Below are positions 7,430-16,288 of a DNA stretch of 64,000 bases, in pieces. The stretch is from contig JAFYUM010000039.1 in the NCBI GenBank assembly GCA_017558505.1, forward strand, positions 48,971 to 112,970, in the 5' to 3' direction. Positions within the stretch are counted from its first letter, which is position 1. Every line of letters starts with the position of its first letter. Made by a program: the position numbers and the translations under genes. This stretch comes from Ruminococcus sp. (lineage in GTDB: Bacteria; Bacillota; Clostridia; Oscillospirales; Ruminococcaceae). The notes below the pieces were generated by a model. It made no database searches, was not told the origin of the DNA, and saw only the letters and a list, made by a program, of their open reading frames with translations.

Positions 7430-9646
7430 CTAAATCAGGTCAAATTTTCGGTATGCATTGGGGCTTGTGCCCGTTTGCTGACGAAATTGCCGCAGGAAAT
7501 ACTTATCATCTTCGTAACCGCATTTTGCCGCTATCGCCGGTAAGCTTAAAGAAGTTGTCATAAGCAGATATTTTGCAAGGGATATACGGCTCTGAATTAA
7601 ATCCTGATGAAAGCTTATGCCGAAAATACTTTTATATGCCGCACGAAAGTGGCCGCAGCTCAAATGAAGATCGCGACATTCGTTTTCAGCATCCCATTTT
7701 TTCTCCGGATGCTTATACATTGCTGTTCTGATTGTGTTGAATTCAGTAAATCCCTGGGATTTTTGCAGATTACTTAAATCCTTGGTGCGCCTGTTCATTT
7801 TGTCAGTAAGGGTTAGCATAAGCTCCTCCAGAGAGGTATTGAGAGAATACATTGTAGTTCCGCTTGTCAGTATATTAGCTGTTTCACCGGCTGATTTATA
7901 TACAGGGGAGTGCATGATCAGATTGTGAAGTCTGTCAGCAATTTTTTCGTGGAAATTCTCGCTGTGATTTCCTACAGATACAAAAATGAACTGATTATCC
8001 GAAAGCTTTGCACATACCACATTCTTATTAAGCGAAAGTTTTTTCATACATTCGGAAGTTTCAATATCAAGTTTTACAGAAACACCTTTTTCGTCAATTC
8101 TGTTTTTATCTGAAAATACACGGGTTTTAAGCAGAACAGCAGATATGGATTCTCCTTTTTTTGCTTTTTTGAACATATTCTGGATTTCACGGGTAAAACC
8201 GTCTTTGTTGTACATACCTGTTGCAGTATCTCTGAATGCAGAAAGGTTATTATGTTCAAGAAGTTCATTAATATCATTCTTCATACGCAGGGTATTAAGA
8301 GCTGTAACAGCTGAATTTATCCAGCCGACAGCTACAGCGTCATAACCGTCAGGCTTTGTATATTGGAATATAAAATAGCCGATTTCAATTCCATTAGAGA
8401 ACATAGGTACAAAGTACAGATACTTTTTATCGCCTGCCCCTGGAAGAAAGTCGGGGAAAAGCATTTTTCTTGTAAAATAGTGAGGCTCTGCTGAAACCTC
8501 TACAGGGCTTATTATACGATAAAGAGTCATCATTTCATCGTTGGAACTCTTTTTAAGGTCGGATATTTCATTAAAGCTGCACCAGTTTTCATAAAGACAA
8601 AGATAAAGACCGTCAATATCACGTATGAGGTATGAATAATCCTGCAACGCCCTTATATAGTCATTGAGAGAACGGCACATAGCAAGTTGATGCTCGAAAT
8701 TTCCGCACATAGTCATGCTGTTGTGAAACTGAACGCGACGCACCATCTGAAGTTCTTTCATAAGAGAATTCTTATCACTTCCGCATGAGCAGCTTTCTCC
8801 TGTAACCATACAGCCTTTCAGTGATATATTTTCAACAGGTTCACCCGTTATTATATTGTTTAGAATACTTACAGCTTTTGCTCCAACATTATAGCGGTTT
8901 CGTGAGAAGGTGCTTAAAACAGGAGAGTGGTAATATCTTTCACCTACATATTCATAGCCGATTACGGAAATATCCTTACCTACTTTTATGCCGTGTTCAA
9001 ACATCCTGTCAATGAAACCGTATGCCATAAAATCGTTTGCACATATGAGGGCTTCGGGCATAGTTCGGCTGCCGTTTATATATTCATCGGCAAGGTCTTC
9101 GCCTGTGTTTGTCCAGTAATTTCCATAGATGATATTGGTATCATCAAAAGGCAGATTTTTCTGGAGCATTATATCCCTTACTCCCTGTACACGTTCGTGG
9201 GATGTTGGGATTTCCTCCTGTCCTGTTAGAATATCAATTCTTCTGAATTTGTGGGTATCTGTGAGATGCCGTGCGATTTCACGGAAATCTTCACGTATAT
9301 TGTTGTTTACGCAAATATAGCCTTCAATACTTTCGCCTGCAATTACAACTGGTACATTGAGCTCATTTATTTTTTTAAGGATAGCAGGACGTAAATCGGA
9401 GTCAGAGAGGGTTTCCGCCATAACAATAATGCCATCCAGCCGAGGAGATTCCAGCAGCTCATAAATTTTGTTCTCCACTTCAATATATGCAAAATATGAC
9501 ATATATGAAAAATTGTGGATATTTGATATTACTGCTGTATCAAAACCGTATTTTTCAGCCTGTGATATTATGCCTTCAAGCATAACTTTCTGAACGGATT
9601 CATAGGCTCTGCCTACAATAATGCCTATCATCGGTTTGTCAACCAT
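7430..9646 (-). CDS. Hybrid AraC-family regulator: LacI-type sensor, GAF-like, degenerate GGDEF, AraC HTH
   Basis: 738 residues. Residues 5-275 look like a periplasmic-binding-protein/LacI sensor (GIIVGRAYE at the start, LDGIIVMAE, ALICANDFMAYGF, ISVIGYEYVG). About 300-450 is a GAF-like region. About 465-620 resembles a GGDEF domain: DTATGMYNKDGF matches the D.LTGLYNR.GF lead-in, but the signature is SDNQF, so cyclase activity is not expected. The last 100 residues are a double AraC helix-turn-helix (FRAAYKSIFGISFHQDL, LPAIAAKCGYEDDKYFLRQF). Start 9646 is chosen because AAAGGGGTGAC lies just before it; an in-frame ATG at 9697 has no such site. It is divergent from the GH10/GH43 xylanase, so sugar-responsive control of that gene is inferred. 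Confidence 0.82.
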   Translation of the reverse strand: MVDKPMIGIIVGRAYESVQKVMLEGIISQAEKYGFDTAVISNIHNFSYMSYFAYIEVENKIYELLESPRLDGIIVMAETLSDSDLRPAILKKINELNVPVVIAGESIEGYICVNNNIREDFREIARHLTDTHKFRRIDILTGQEEIPTSHERVQGVRDIMLQKNLPFDDTNIIYGNYWTNTGEDLADEYINGSRTMPEALICANDFMAYGFIDRMFEHGIKVGKDISVIGYEYVGERYYHSPVLSTFSRNRYNVGAKAVSILNNIITGEPVENISLKGCMVTGESCSCGSDKNSLMKELQMVRRVQFHNSMTMCGNFEHQLAMCRSLNDYIRALQDYSYLIRDIDGLYLCLYENWCSFNEISDLKKSSNDEMMTLYRIISPVEVSAEPHYFTRKMLFPDFLPGAGDKKYLYFVPMFSNGIEIGYFIFQYTKPDGYDAVAVGWINSAVTALNTLRMKNDINELLEHNNLSAFRDTATGMYNKDGFTREIQNMFKKAKKGESISAVLLKTRVFSDKNRIDEKGVSVKLDIETSECMKKLSLNKNVVCAKLSDNQFIFVSVGNHSENFHEKIADRLHNLIMHSPVYKSAGETANILTSGTTMYSLNTSLEELMLTLTDKMNRRTKDLSNLQKSQGFTEFNTIRTAMYKHPEKKWDAENECRDLHLSCGHFRAAYKSIFGISFHQDLIQSRISLAKYLLMTTSLSLPAIAAKCGYEDDKYFLRQFRQQTGTSPNAYRKFDLI

Positions 9647-9869
9647 AACAGTCACCCCTTTAATATTGCTCTTGTATTTATATATTTTTTTTGCCAATTA
9701 ACAAGGATTAATCGGCAGAGCAATAACAAACAAAATTAAAATAATAATCGCAATATTTGAATATATATCCAAAAAGTTTTGTTTCCGAAATTTAATAAGA
9801 TTAGTCATAAATTGCTGTAATTTGTTCGTATGTTGCTATCACAGTGCCATATATTGCTTTTTCATTTTC

Positions 9870-9898
9870 ATTATAACACATTGTGAAAGAAAAATCAA
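9870..9898 (-). promoter_or_regulatory. Promoter for the hybrid regulator
   Basis: On the minus strand TTGATT (9898-9893), 17-bp spacer, TATAAT (9875-9870). Confidence 0.6.
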
Positions 9899-9940
9899 GA
9901 AAAAATCTTCAAATTATCCACCTTTTCTGCAAATTGTGGG

Positions 9941-9969
9941 TTGTGAACGGTTTGTTAATAGTGTATAAT
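9941..9969 (+). promoter_or_regulatory. Promoter for the GH10/GH43 xylanase
   Basis: TTGTGA at 9941-9946, 17-bp spacer, TATAAT at 9964-9969. The -35 boxes of the two divergent promoters are only about 42 bp apart, so one bound regulator could affect both. Confidence 0.6.
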
Positions 9970-10070
9970 AAAATCAATGAGCACGAAATAAACAAAAATT
10001 GTCGGTATTGTGATGTGAATATGACATCATTGCTGACAGACGCTAATTTATTTATGAAGGGATGATCATT

Positions 10071-13000
10071 TTGAAAAAGAAAAAGTTAATTGCAGCAGCC
10101 GTTGCAACTGCCGTTTTCGCAGGTAACTTTGCTGTTATGCCTCAGCTTGCAGGTATGCAGTCCTATACAGTTAAAGCTGTATGTGATACCTTTGATGAAA
10201 ACTATGACGGCTGGCATCACACAGAAGCAGAAGAAGTACTTGTTCCTGTTGATGGTATGAACGGTACAAGAGGTCTGCTTGTAACAGGAAGAAATACTTC
10301 CGCAGAGGGTGCTGCTTCATCTAAAGGTTTTTACCTTATGGGCGGTGAAAAGTACAAGTACAGTGTAAATGTAAAGGCTGATACAGATGAAAAATTCCAC
10401 CTTGCACTTACTTATTTAGACGACGAAACTCACGAAGAAACAACAGTTGAGCTTGATTCAGTTAATGCAAAGGCTGGCGAGTGGACAGAGCTTTCAGCAA
10501 GCTTCAAGGCTCCCGAGGGCGCATATGAGTTCGAAATGAAGGTTACAAACGACAGTACAGCTGATTTCGCAATTGATGACTGTGTTGTTACAGCAAAGAA
10601 TGCTGCTGCTGTACAGGCTGCGGGAAATGGTCTTAAAGAGGCATTTGCAGGTTATGGCTTCCGTGTTGGTAATATCCTTAACTATAAAACAGTAAACGAT
10701 TCTGCTATCAAGTCAAATTATATCAAGGATTTCAATGCAATTGAGGGCGAGAACGAAACAAAGCCTGACGCTACATTGGTAAGCAGCGGTTCTACAGATA
10801 CAAATGTTAAGGTATCCCTTAACAGTTCAGCTGCAATTGCAGACTTCTGTATAAAGAATGGTATGGGCTTCCGTGGACATACTCTTGTATGGCACAGCCA
10901 GACTCCTGAGTGGTTCTTCAAGGATAACTGGCAGAACGGCGGAAGCTGGGTAAGCGAAAGCGTAATGAAGCAGCGTCTTGAAAGCTATATCAAGAATATG
11001 TTTGCTGCTTTTGCATCACAGTATCCGGACCTTGACCTTTATGCTTATGACGTTGTAAACGAAGCTGTATCTGATGATTCAAACAGAACAGCAAAAAACG
11101 GTGGTGCAAGAGTTCCCGGTTACGGTAACGGCGCTTCACCATGGGTACAGGTTTACGGCGACAACGGCTTTATTGAGGATGCATTCACATTTGCAAGAAA
11201 GTATGCTCCTTCAACCTGTAAGCTTTTCTACAACGATTATAATGAGTACTGGGATCACAAGCGTGATTGTATCATCAATACAATTGTTAAGCCTCTCTAC
11301 AACAAGGGACTCCTTGACGGTATGGGAATGCAGTCCCACGTACCTGCAAATGCAACAGGTTTCGCAGGAACAGATTCATACTTACAGGCAATGGATATGT
11401 ACCTTGCTGTCGGATGTGATGTTCAGGTAACAGAGCTTGATATTTCTGTGGATAGCGGAAAATACAGTTATACAGATCAGGCTAACAAGTATAAGGCTAT
11501 TTTCCAGCACGCTATGGAAGTAAATACAAGCGGCAAATATAACGGTCGTGTAACTCTTATTCAGATGTGGGGACCAAATGACGCTAACTCATGGCTCAGT
11601 GCAGGTTCAAATGCTCTCCTTTATGATTCAAGCAATCAGCCGAAGGAGGCTTATAAGACACTTATGGCTCTCGGTGACGGAAATGGTCCCATTGAGGGCG
11701 ATGAGATTAAAGAACCAGAGCCTAACGATTATGGCTGGTGGTATCAGTGCGGATTTGAAAGCGATACTGATAGCTGGTCAGGCCGTGGTGGAAACAGTGT
11801 AGAACAGAGCTCTGCAGAACATTATACAGAATGGGGCAGCAATTCCCTTTATGTATATGACAGAAGCGAAGCATGGCAGGGTGCAATCTATACACTTAAC
11901 CCCCGTGTATTCAAGGCTGGCGAAGCATACAGCTTCAGCGCACACGTTAAGCAGAATTCAGGCGAGAACGTAAAGTTCATGATGAAGATTGAGTATACAG
12001 ACGCAAGTGGCGAAACAGCTTATGACGAGGTTGCAAGTGTAACAGCTCCCGATGGAACATGGGCACAGCTTGTAAATACAAGCTATACAATTCCTGCTGA
12101 CGCTACAGATGTAAAGATCTACATTGAAACTGAAAGTTCACTTACAAGTTTCTACGTTGATGAAGCAATCGGTGCAGTTAACAACACAGGTATTCAGGGA
12201 GAAGGACAGCCTGCAATTCCCCGTGATCCTTCTGAAATGGTTCTCGGTGATACAGATGGTGACGGAGTACTTACAGTATTTGACCTGATTCTCTCACGTA
12301 AGGTAATTATCGGCGAGATAAAGGATACAACAACAGTTAAGTGCGCAGATGTTGATCAGAGCGGCAAAGTTGAAGTCAACGACCTCGTTCTTTTACAGGA
12401 GTTCCTTTTAGGTATGATTAAAGAGTTCCCAAACAACAGACCTCCCGTTGACACAGCAGCTATGGAAGCCGTTTTCAAGGGCGTTTCAATTAATAGCAGC
12501 TGGAAGAAAGACGGCGAAAACAATATGCTTTACACACACCGTTTTGGTGCTGATCCCGGCTGGCTTGTATATGAAGACAGACTTTATGTTTATACAACAA
12601 ACGACGCATTTGAGTACAGCAACGGCTCAATTCAGGAGAACTCATATAATGTTCGTACACTTAACTGTTTCTCAACAGCAGACCTTGTAAACTGGACAGA
12701 CCACGGTGCTATTCCTGTAGCAGGAAACGGCGCAGGTGCTGCTCCTAACGGCGCACAATGGGCATCAAAGTGGGCTTCACGTTCATGGGCTCCCGATGCA
12801 TTATATAAGAATATCAACGGTAAGGATAAGTTCTTCCTTTATTTCGCAAACAATGGTTCAGGTGTAGGCGTTCTCACAGCAGACAGCCCTGTAGGTCCTT
12901 GGACAGATCCTATCGGCAAGGAGCTTATCTCCAGAAATACACCTAACTGCGGCAACGTAGCTTGGCTCTTTGACCCCGGCGTATACTATGATGAATCAAC

Positions 13001-13889
13001 AGGCAAGGGCTATCTCGCATTCGGCGGCGGTAAGAACGACAACTCAGGTTCATACGCAGATCCTGGCACAGGACGTATCGTTGAGCTTGGCGATGATATG
13101 ATTTCCATAAAGGGAACACCTACAACAATCAATCCTCCTTATCTCTTTGAGGATTCAAGCCTTATCAAGATAGGCAATCAGTGGATATATTCATTCTGCC
13201 ACAACTGGAACGTTCCCGGCGGTCTCCAATACAGCAACGCTGATATCGGATATATGACAGCAACCAATCCACTCGGACCATACACATATGCAGGCGTAGT
13301 ATTCAAAAATACAGGTTCACAGAGACTTGATAACGGCGGTAACAACCACCACTCAATTATTGAGTTCAAGGGAGAATATTATGTTCTCTACCATACACGT
13401 CAGCTTGAAATGCGTATGGGCGTTAACGGTGGTAAGGGACTCAACTACCGTTCACCTAACATTGACAAATGTTCAGTAAACGGAACAACTCTCAGCTGTA
13501 ACGGTACACTTACAGGCGTATCCCAGATTGAAACTCTCAATCCTTACACAACTGTACAGGCTGAAACAATGTCCAACCAGTCCAAGGGAATTACAACAAG
13601 CGGTCTTTACGATACAAAGGTTATCGGTAAGAAGGGCGAATGGACAAAGGTAAGCGGTGTTAACTTCAAGAACGGTACAGATACACTTACAATCAAGGCT
13701 TCATCTTCTGACGGAGCAGCTGTTAAGGTATGTGTAGGTTCACCCACAGGTGATGTTATCGGTTACGCAGAGCTTTCATCCACAATGGAGAACGTAACAG
13801 TTCCCACAGTAGCAAACATTTCAGGTACAAAGGACGTTTATTTCGTATTCAGCGGCAACGTAGAGTTCGATTCATGGAGCGTCAAGTAA
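10071..13889 (+). CDS. Cellulosomal bifunctional xylanase: CBM22-GH10-CBM22-dockerin-GH43-CBM6
   Basis: 1272 residues, secreted (signal peptide MKKKKLIAAAVATAVFAG). Approximate order: CBM22-like 38-178; GH10 187-527 with WHSQTPEWFF, acid/base Glu in DVVNEAV (about 331) and nucleophile Glu in TELDIS (about 455); second CBM22-like 555-700; dockerin 723-788 with loops DTDGDGVLTVFD and DVDQSGKVEVND; GH43 807-1157 with FGADPGW, FDPGVYY and the acid Glu in LFEDSSLI; CBM6-like C-terminus. It should cleave the xylan backbone and remove arabinose or xylose side groups. The order resembles a GH10/GH43 protein I recall from R. flavefaciens FD-1. TTG 10071 is preferred to ATG 10062 because GAAGGGATGA abuts the ATG but is well placed for the TTG. 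Confidence 0.9.
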   Translation: MKKKKLIAAAVATAVFAGNFAVMPQLAGMQSYTVKAVCDTFDENYDGWHHTEAEEVLVPVDGMNGTRGLLVTGRNTSAEGAASSKGFYLMGGEKYKYSVNVKADTDEKFHLALTYLDDETHEETTVELDSVNAKAGEWTELSASFKAPEGAYEFEMKVTNDSTADFAIDDCVVTAKNAAAVQAAGNGLKEAFAGYGFRVGNILNYKTVNDSAIKSNYIKDFNAIEGENETKPDATLVSSGSTDTNVKVSLNSSAAIADFCIKNGMGFRGHTLVWHSQTPEWFFKDNWQNGGSWVSESVMKQRLESYIKNMFAAFASQYPDLDLYAYDVVNEAVSDDSNRTAKNGGARVPGYGNGASPWVQVYGDNGFIEDAFTFARKYAPSTCKLFYNDYNEYWDHKRDCIINTIVKPLYNKGLLDGMGMQSHVPANATGFAGTDSYLQAMDMYLAVGCDVQVTELDISVDSGKYSYTDQANKYKAIFQHAMEVNTSGKYNGRVTLIQMWGPNDANSWLSAGSNALLYDSSNQPKEAYKTLMALGDGNGPIEGDEIKEPEPNDYGWWYQCGFESDTDSWSGRGGNSVEQSSAEHYTEWGSNSLYVYDRSEAWQGAIYTLNPRVFKAGEAYSFSAHVKQNSGENVKFMMKIEYTDASGETAYDEVASVTAPDGTWAQLVNTSYTIPADATDVKIYIETESSLTSFYVDEAIGAVNNTGIQGEGQPAIPRDPSEMVLGDTDGDGVLTVFDLILSRKVIIGEIKDTTTVKCADVDQSGKVEVNDLVLLQEFLLGMIKEFPNNRPPVDTAAMEAVFKGVSINSSWKKDGENNMLYTHRFGADPGWLVYEDRLYVYTTNDAFEYSNGSIQENSYNVRTLNCFSTADLVNWTDHGAIPVAGNGAGAAPNGAQWASKWASRSWAPDALYKNINGKDKFFLYFANNGSGVGVLTADSPVGPWTDPIGKELISRNTPNCGNVAWLFDPGVYYDESTGKGYLAFGGGKNDNSGSYADPGTGRIVELGDDMISIKGTPTTINPPYLFEDSSLIKIGNQWIYSFCHNWNVPGGLQYSNADIGYMTATNPLGPYTYAGVVFKNTGSQRLDNGGNNHHSIIEFKGEYYVLYHTRQLEMRMGVNGGKGLNYRSPNIDKCSVNGTTLSCNGTLTGVSQIETLNPYTTVQAETMSNQSKGITTSGLYDTKVIGKKGEWTKVSGVNFKNGTDTLTIKASSSDGAAVKVCVGSPTGDVIGYAELSSTMENVTVPTVANISGTKDVYFVFSGNVEFDSWSVK

Positions 13890-13922
13890 TAAAGATATCT
13901 TAATTTATCCCTCATAATACAG

Positions 13923-13950
13923 CTCATCGGGAGAAAACTCCCGATGAGCA
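13923..13950. other. Perfect 12-bp hairpin after the GH10/GH43 gene
   Basis: GCTCATCGGGAG, loop AAAA, CTCCCGATGAGC. No T-run follows, so it is more likely an mRNA 3'-end stabiliser or processing site than a terminator. The remaining bases to 14090 show nothing recognisable. Confidence 0.6.
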
Positions 13951-14099
13951 ACTCTTCCGGAAAAGGGAGAGAAAAATCTGAAAATTTGTGTTTACAGACA
14001 CAAAACCTCTCAACTGATTATACTTCTTCTGCTATCTGCACATTGGCGGAGGAAATATGATAAAGAAAAATAATTGTAAGGGCAAGACAAATCAGAAAA

Positions 14100-14128
14100 C
14101 CGGTCGTTTGGGTTACGACCGGCTTTTT
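14100..14128 (+). terminator. Terminator between the convergent xylanase genes
   Basis: CCGGTCGT (14100-14107) pairs with ACGACCGG (14115-14122), followed by CTTTTT. It serves the rightward GH10/GH43 gene. Confidence 0.8.
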
Positions 14129-14148
14129 GTTTATATGGAATTCTGTTA

Positions 14149-16095
14149 TTATTCGGTTACGGGAAGTGATGCGATAATCTTTGCATCAAGCTGCTGAATT
14201 GCAAGTGCATCAGCTGCTGTTATACCGTCACCAGGGTTGCATACGTCAGCGTTAGCTTCACCCTGCTTTGAAAGTGCATACTTATCGGGATTACCGATAG
14301 CCTGATAAATTGCAGCTGCATCAGCAATTGAAACATTACCGTCAGAGTTAGCATCGCCGTACAGTGTAACCTCAACATCAGATGTGGGATCAGGATTTGT
14401 AGTAGGTGCTGTTGTAGGCTCTGTAGAAACCGGAGGAGGATTTGTAGGAATTACATCGGGCATCTCATAACTGTCAACAATTGAGTAGAATGCAGGCTTT
14501 GCCTTATAATCCTTATCAAAGAGAAGCGGATACTGCTTGCCTCTCCAGCTCTGGTCATCTGTTACGCCCCAGAGAATTACTGCGGATACACTATCCTTGT
14601 ATTCGTAAATAGCGTCCCAGATACCCTCGTAGTATGCTGCCTGAACATCAAAGTCAGAGTCCTTTGGATTTTCAGGAGTTGTAACGTCAAGCTCTGTAAT
14701 CTGGATATCAAGTCCAAGCTCTGAATATTTCTTGAGAGCGTTCTTGTACATTCCGATTGAAGGGAATGCAGCGTCAAGGCTCTGACGAGCGTCGAGGTGT
14801 GACTGCATACCGATACCGTCAATGATACCCTTTTCCTTGAAATCCTTAGCCATTTCGATGATAGCGTTCATCTTGCCGTCCATATATTCGTTATAGTCGT
14901 TGTAGTAAAGCTTGCATCCCTTAGGAGCGTACTTTCTTGCATATGTAAATGCAGGCTCAATAAATGAGTTGTCACCGAATACCTTTACCCAGGCGGAATT
15001 CTGTGAACCGCCTGAACCCTGCTCGCCTGGTGAACGTGGCTTACCGTCGTCAAGCCATGCCTCGTTTACAACATCGCAGGCATAGAAATCAATTGTGGGA
15101 TATTGAGCAACAAGCTCCTCAAAGAAAGCCTTGATGTAATTTTCCATACGGAGAAGCATTTTATCCTTGCTTACCCAATCACCGTCATCCTCATAGTTCT
15201 CCTTGAAGAACCAGTCGGGAGTCTGTGAATGCCATACAAGAGTATGAATTCTTACAGGAACATTGTTCTTTTTACAGTAGTTAAGGAGAGGCTTAGCTGC
15301 GCTTAATGAAATCTGTGGAACTGTATCGTCGCCTGTTTCCTCAACATAAGCCTGACAAGCAGCCTTATTGAGTACAGCATCGGGCTTCATTTCATTTCCG
15401 CAGGTAAGGCTCTGATAGAAATGCTTTTCAACAAGGTCCATTGTTGAACGTGAGCTGAAATTGTTGGGAACGAGTGAAGTACCAACCTTGAAATCGTTGC
15501 CGAACATTGCAGCAAGTCCGGGAATATCCTGCTCAATAGGAGCAACAGGAACTTCCTCTACAACGAAATCGTCAATGAAAAGGTCGTCGCTTCCGCCCTC
15601 AAAGTAAACGTAAACGCCTTCCATTTCATCTGTAAAGCTTACCTTTACCTTATTAACAGACATCCAGTCGCTGCCATTGAGGTTCTGTACAAGGTTCTGA
15701 TATTTAGGCTCTGTTTCGCCTGTAACAGTGTACTGGAAGCTCATCATAGCGCTTGTGTAATATCTGCCCTTGATTTTTGCACTGATATAATATTCTGTGA
15801 ATGGCTCAAGCTTATCGTCAAGACGGAAAGCAGGGCCGTTCCAGCTTTCAGAACGTCCACTTGCAAGAAGTGATGTACTTCCGCTTGAAGCATCGTCAGT
15901 AGAAGCTGAAATTTCTGTAGTATCATCACCGCCACGGTTTGTGAACAGTGAAACGTCGCCGTCCTCAAAGTCGAAGCTGTATACAACCTTTGAATCTGCA
16001 CCATTGGCTGAAAAAGCAGCAACAGGAGCTGTACCTACAGCAATTGAAGCAGCAAAAGTCATTGCCATAGCCTTTGAAATGTATGATTTCTTCAT
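14149..16095 (-). CDS. Cellulosomal GH10 xylanase with N-terminal CBM and C-terminal dockerin
   Basis: 648 residues, secreted (MKKSYISKAMAMTFAASIAV...). Residues about 35-182 are a CBM22-like beta-sandwich (SFDFEDGDVSLFTNRGGDD, IDDFVVEE). The GH10 barrel spans about 190-540 with HTLVWHSQTPDWFF, acid/base Glu in DVVNEAW (about 345) and nucleophile Glu in TELDVT (about 468). A Pro/Thr linker leads to a dockerin (YGDANSDGNVSIADAAAIYQ). Its second loop, ADVCNPGDGITAADA, carries an insertion compared with the 12-residue canonical loop. The product should be an endo-beta-1,4-xylanase of the cellulosome. ATG 16095 is preferred over ATG 16104 because AAGGGATGA directly abuts the latter. It has its own promoter and converges on the GH10/GH43 gene. 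Confidence 0.9.
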   Translation of the reverse strand: MKKSYISKAMAMTFAASIAVGTAPVAAFSANGADSKVVYSFDFEDGDVSLFTNRGGDDTTEISASTDDASSGSTSLLASGRSESWNGPAFRLDDKLEPFTEYYISAKIKGRYYTSAMMSFQYTVTGETEPKYQNLVQNLNGSDWMSVNKVKVSFTDEMEGVYVYFEGGSDDLFIDDFVVEEVPVAPIEQDIPGLAAMFGNDFKVGTSLVPNNFSSRSTMDLVEKHFYQSLTCGNEMKPDAVLNKAACQAYVEETGDDTVPQISLSAAKPLLNYCKKNNVPVRIHTLVWHSQTPDWFFKENYEDDGDWVSKDKMLLRMENYIKAFFEELVAQYPTIDFYACDVVNEAWLDDGKPRSPGEQGSGGSQNSAWVKVFGDNSFIEPAFTYARKYAPKGCKLYYNDYNEYMDGKMNAIIEMAKDFKEKGIIDGIGMQSHLDARQSLDAAFPSIGMYKNALKKYSELGLDIQITELDVTTPENPKDSDFDVQAAYYEGIWDAIYEYKDSVSAVILWGVTDDQSWRGKQYPLLFDKDYKAKPAFYSIVDSYEMPDVIPTNPPPVSTEPTTAPTTNPDPTSDVEVTLYGDANSDGNVSIADAAAIYQAIGNPDKYALSKQGEANADVCNPGDGITAADALAIQQLDAKIIASLPVTE

Positions 16096-16152
16096 TCTCA
16101 TCATCCCTTTTTATATATTTTGCATTTTGAAATAAATGCAATCATTATTTAA

Positions 16153-16181
16153 ATTTTATCATAATAAAGCGTATATGTCAA
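16153..16181 (-). promoter_or_regulatory. Promoter for the GH10 xylanase
   Basis: On the minus strand TTGACA (16181-16176), 17-bp spacer ending TTATGA, TAAAAT (16158-16153). The leader is about 50 nt. Confidence 0.65.
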
Positions 16182-16251
16182 TAATTTGCAATAAACATGA
16201 CAACTTTTGGTTGAATAAATCGGCTACTTATCGTTTATTGCTAAAAAAACA

Positions 16252-16278
16252 ACCGCCGCAGGGAATTCCTGCGGCGGT
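16252..16278 (-). terminator. Terminator after the GH9-CBM-CBM gene
   Basis: Perfect 11-bp stem, ACCGCCGCAGG (16252-16262) with CCTGCGGCGGT (16268-16278); on the minus strand it is followed by TTGTTTTTTT. Confidence 0.9.
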
Positions 16279-16288
16279 AAAAGATGTT

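Larger units (their letters stand above)
9647..10070. other. Divergent regulatory region between the hybrid regulator and the first xylanase
   Basis: 424 bp without a credible gene. It holds a leftward promoter (9870-9898) and a rightward promoter (9941-9969). The regulator transcript would have a leader of about 215 nt rich in A and T; the xylanase leader would be about 95 nt. No strong inverted repeat was recognised. Confidence 0.7.

Noticed and set aside
9785..9805. CCGAAAT...AGATTAGT near the hybrid regulator, similar to the xylA activator site
   Set aside because: The two halves are six instead of three bases apart and each has a mismatch; the distance to either promoter does not fit. 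Probably chance in AT-rich DNA.
13923..13950. Perfect hairpin after the GH10/GH43 gene taken as its terminator
   Set aside because: No T-run follows; the hairpin at 14100-14128 is the better terminator.
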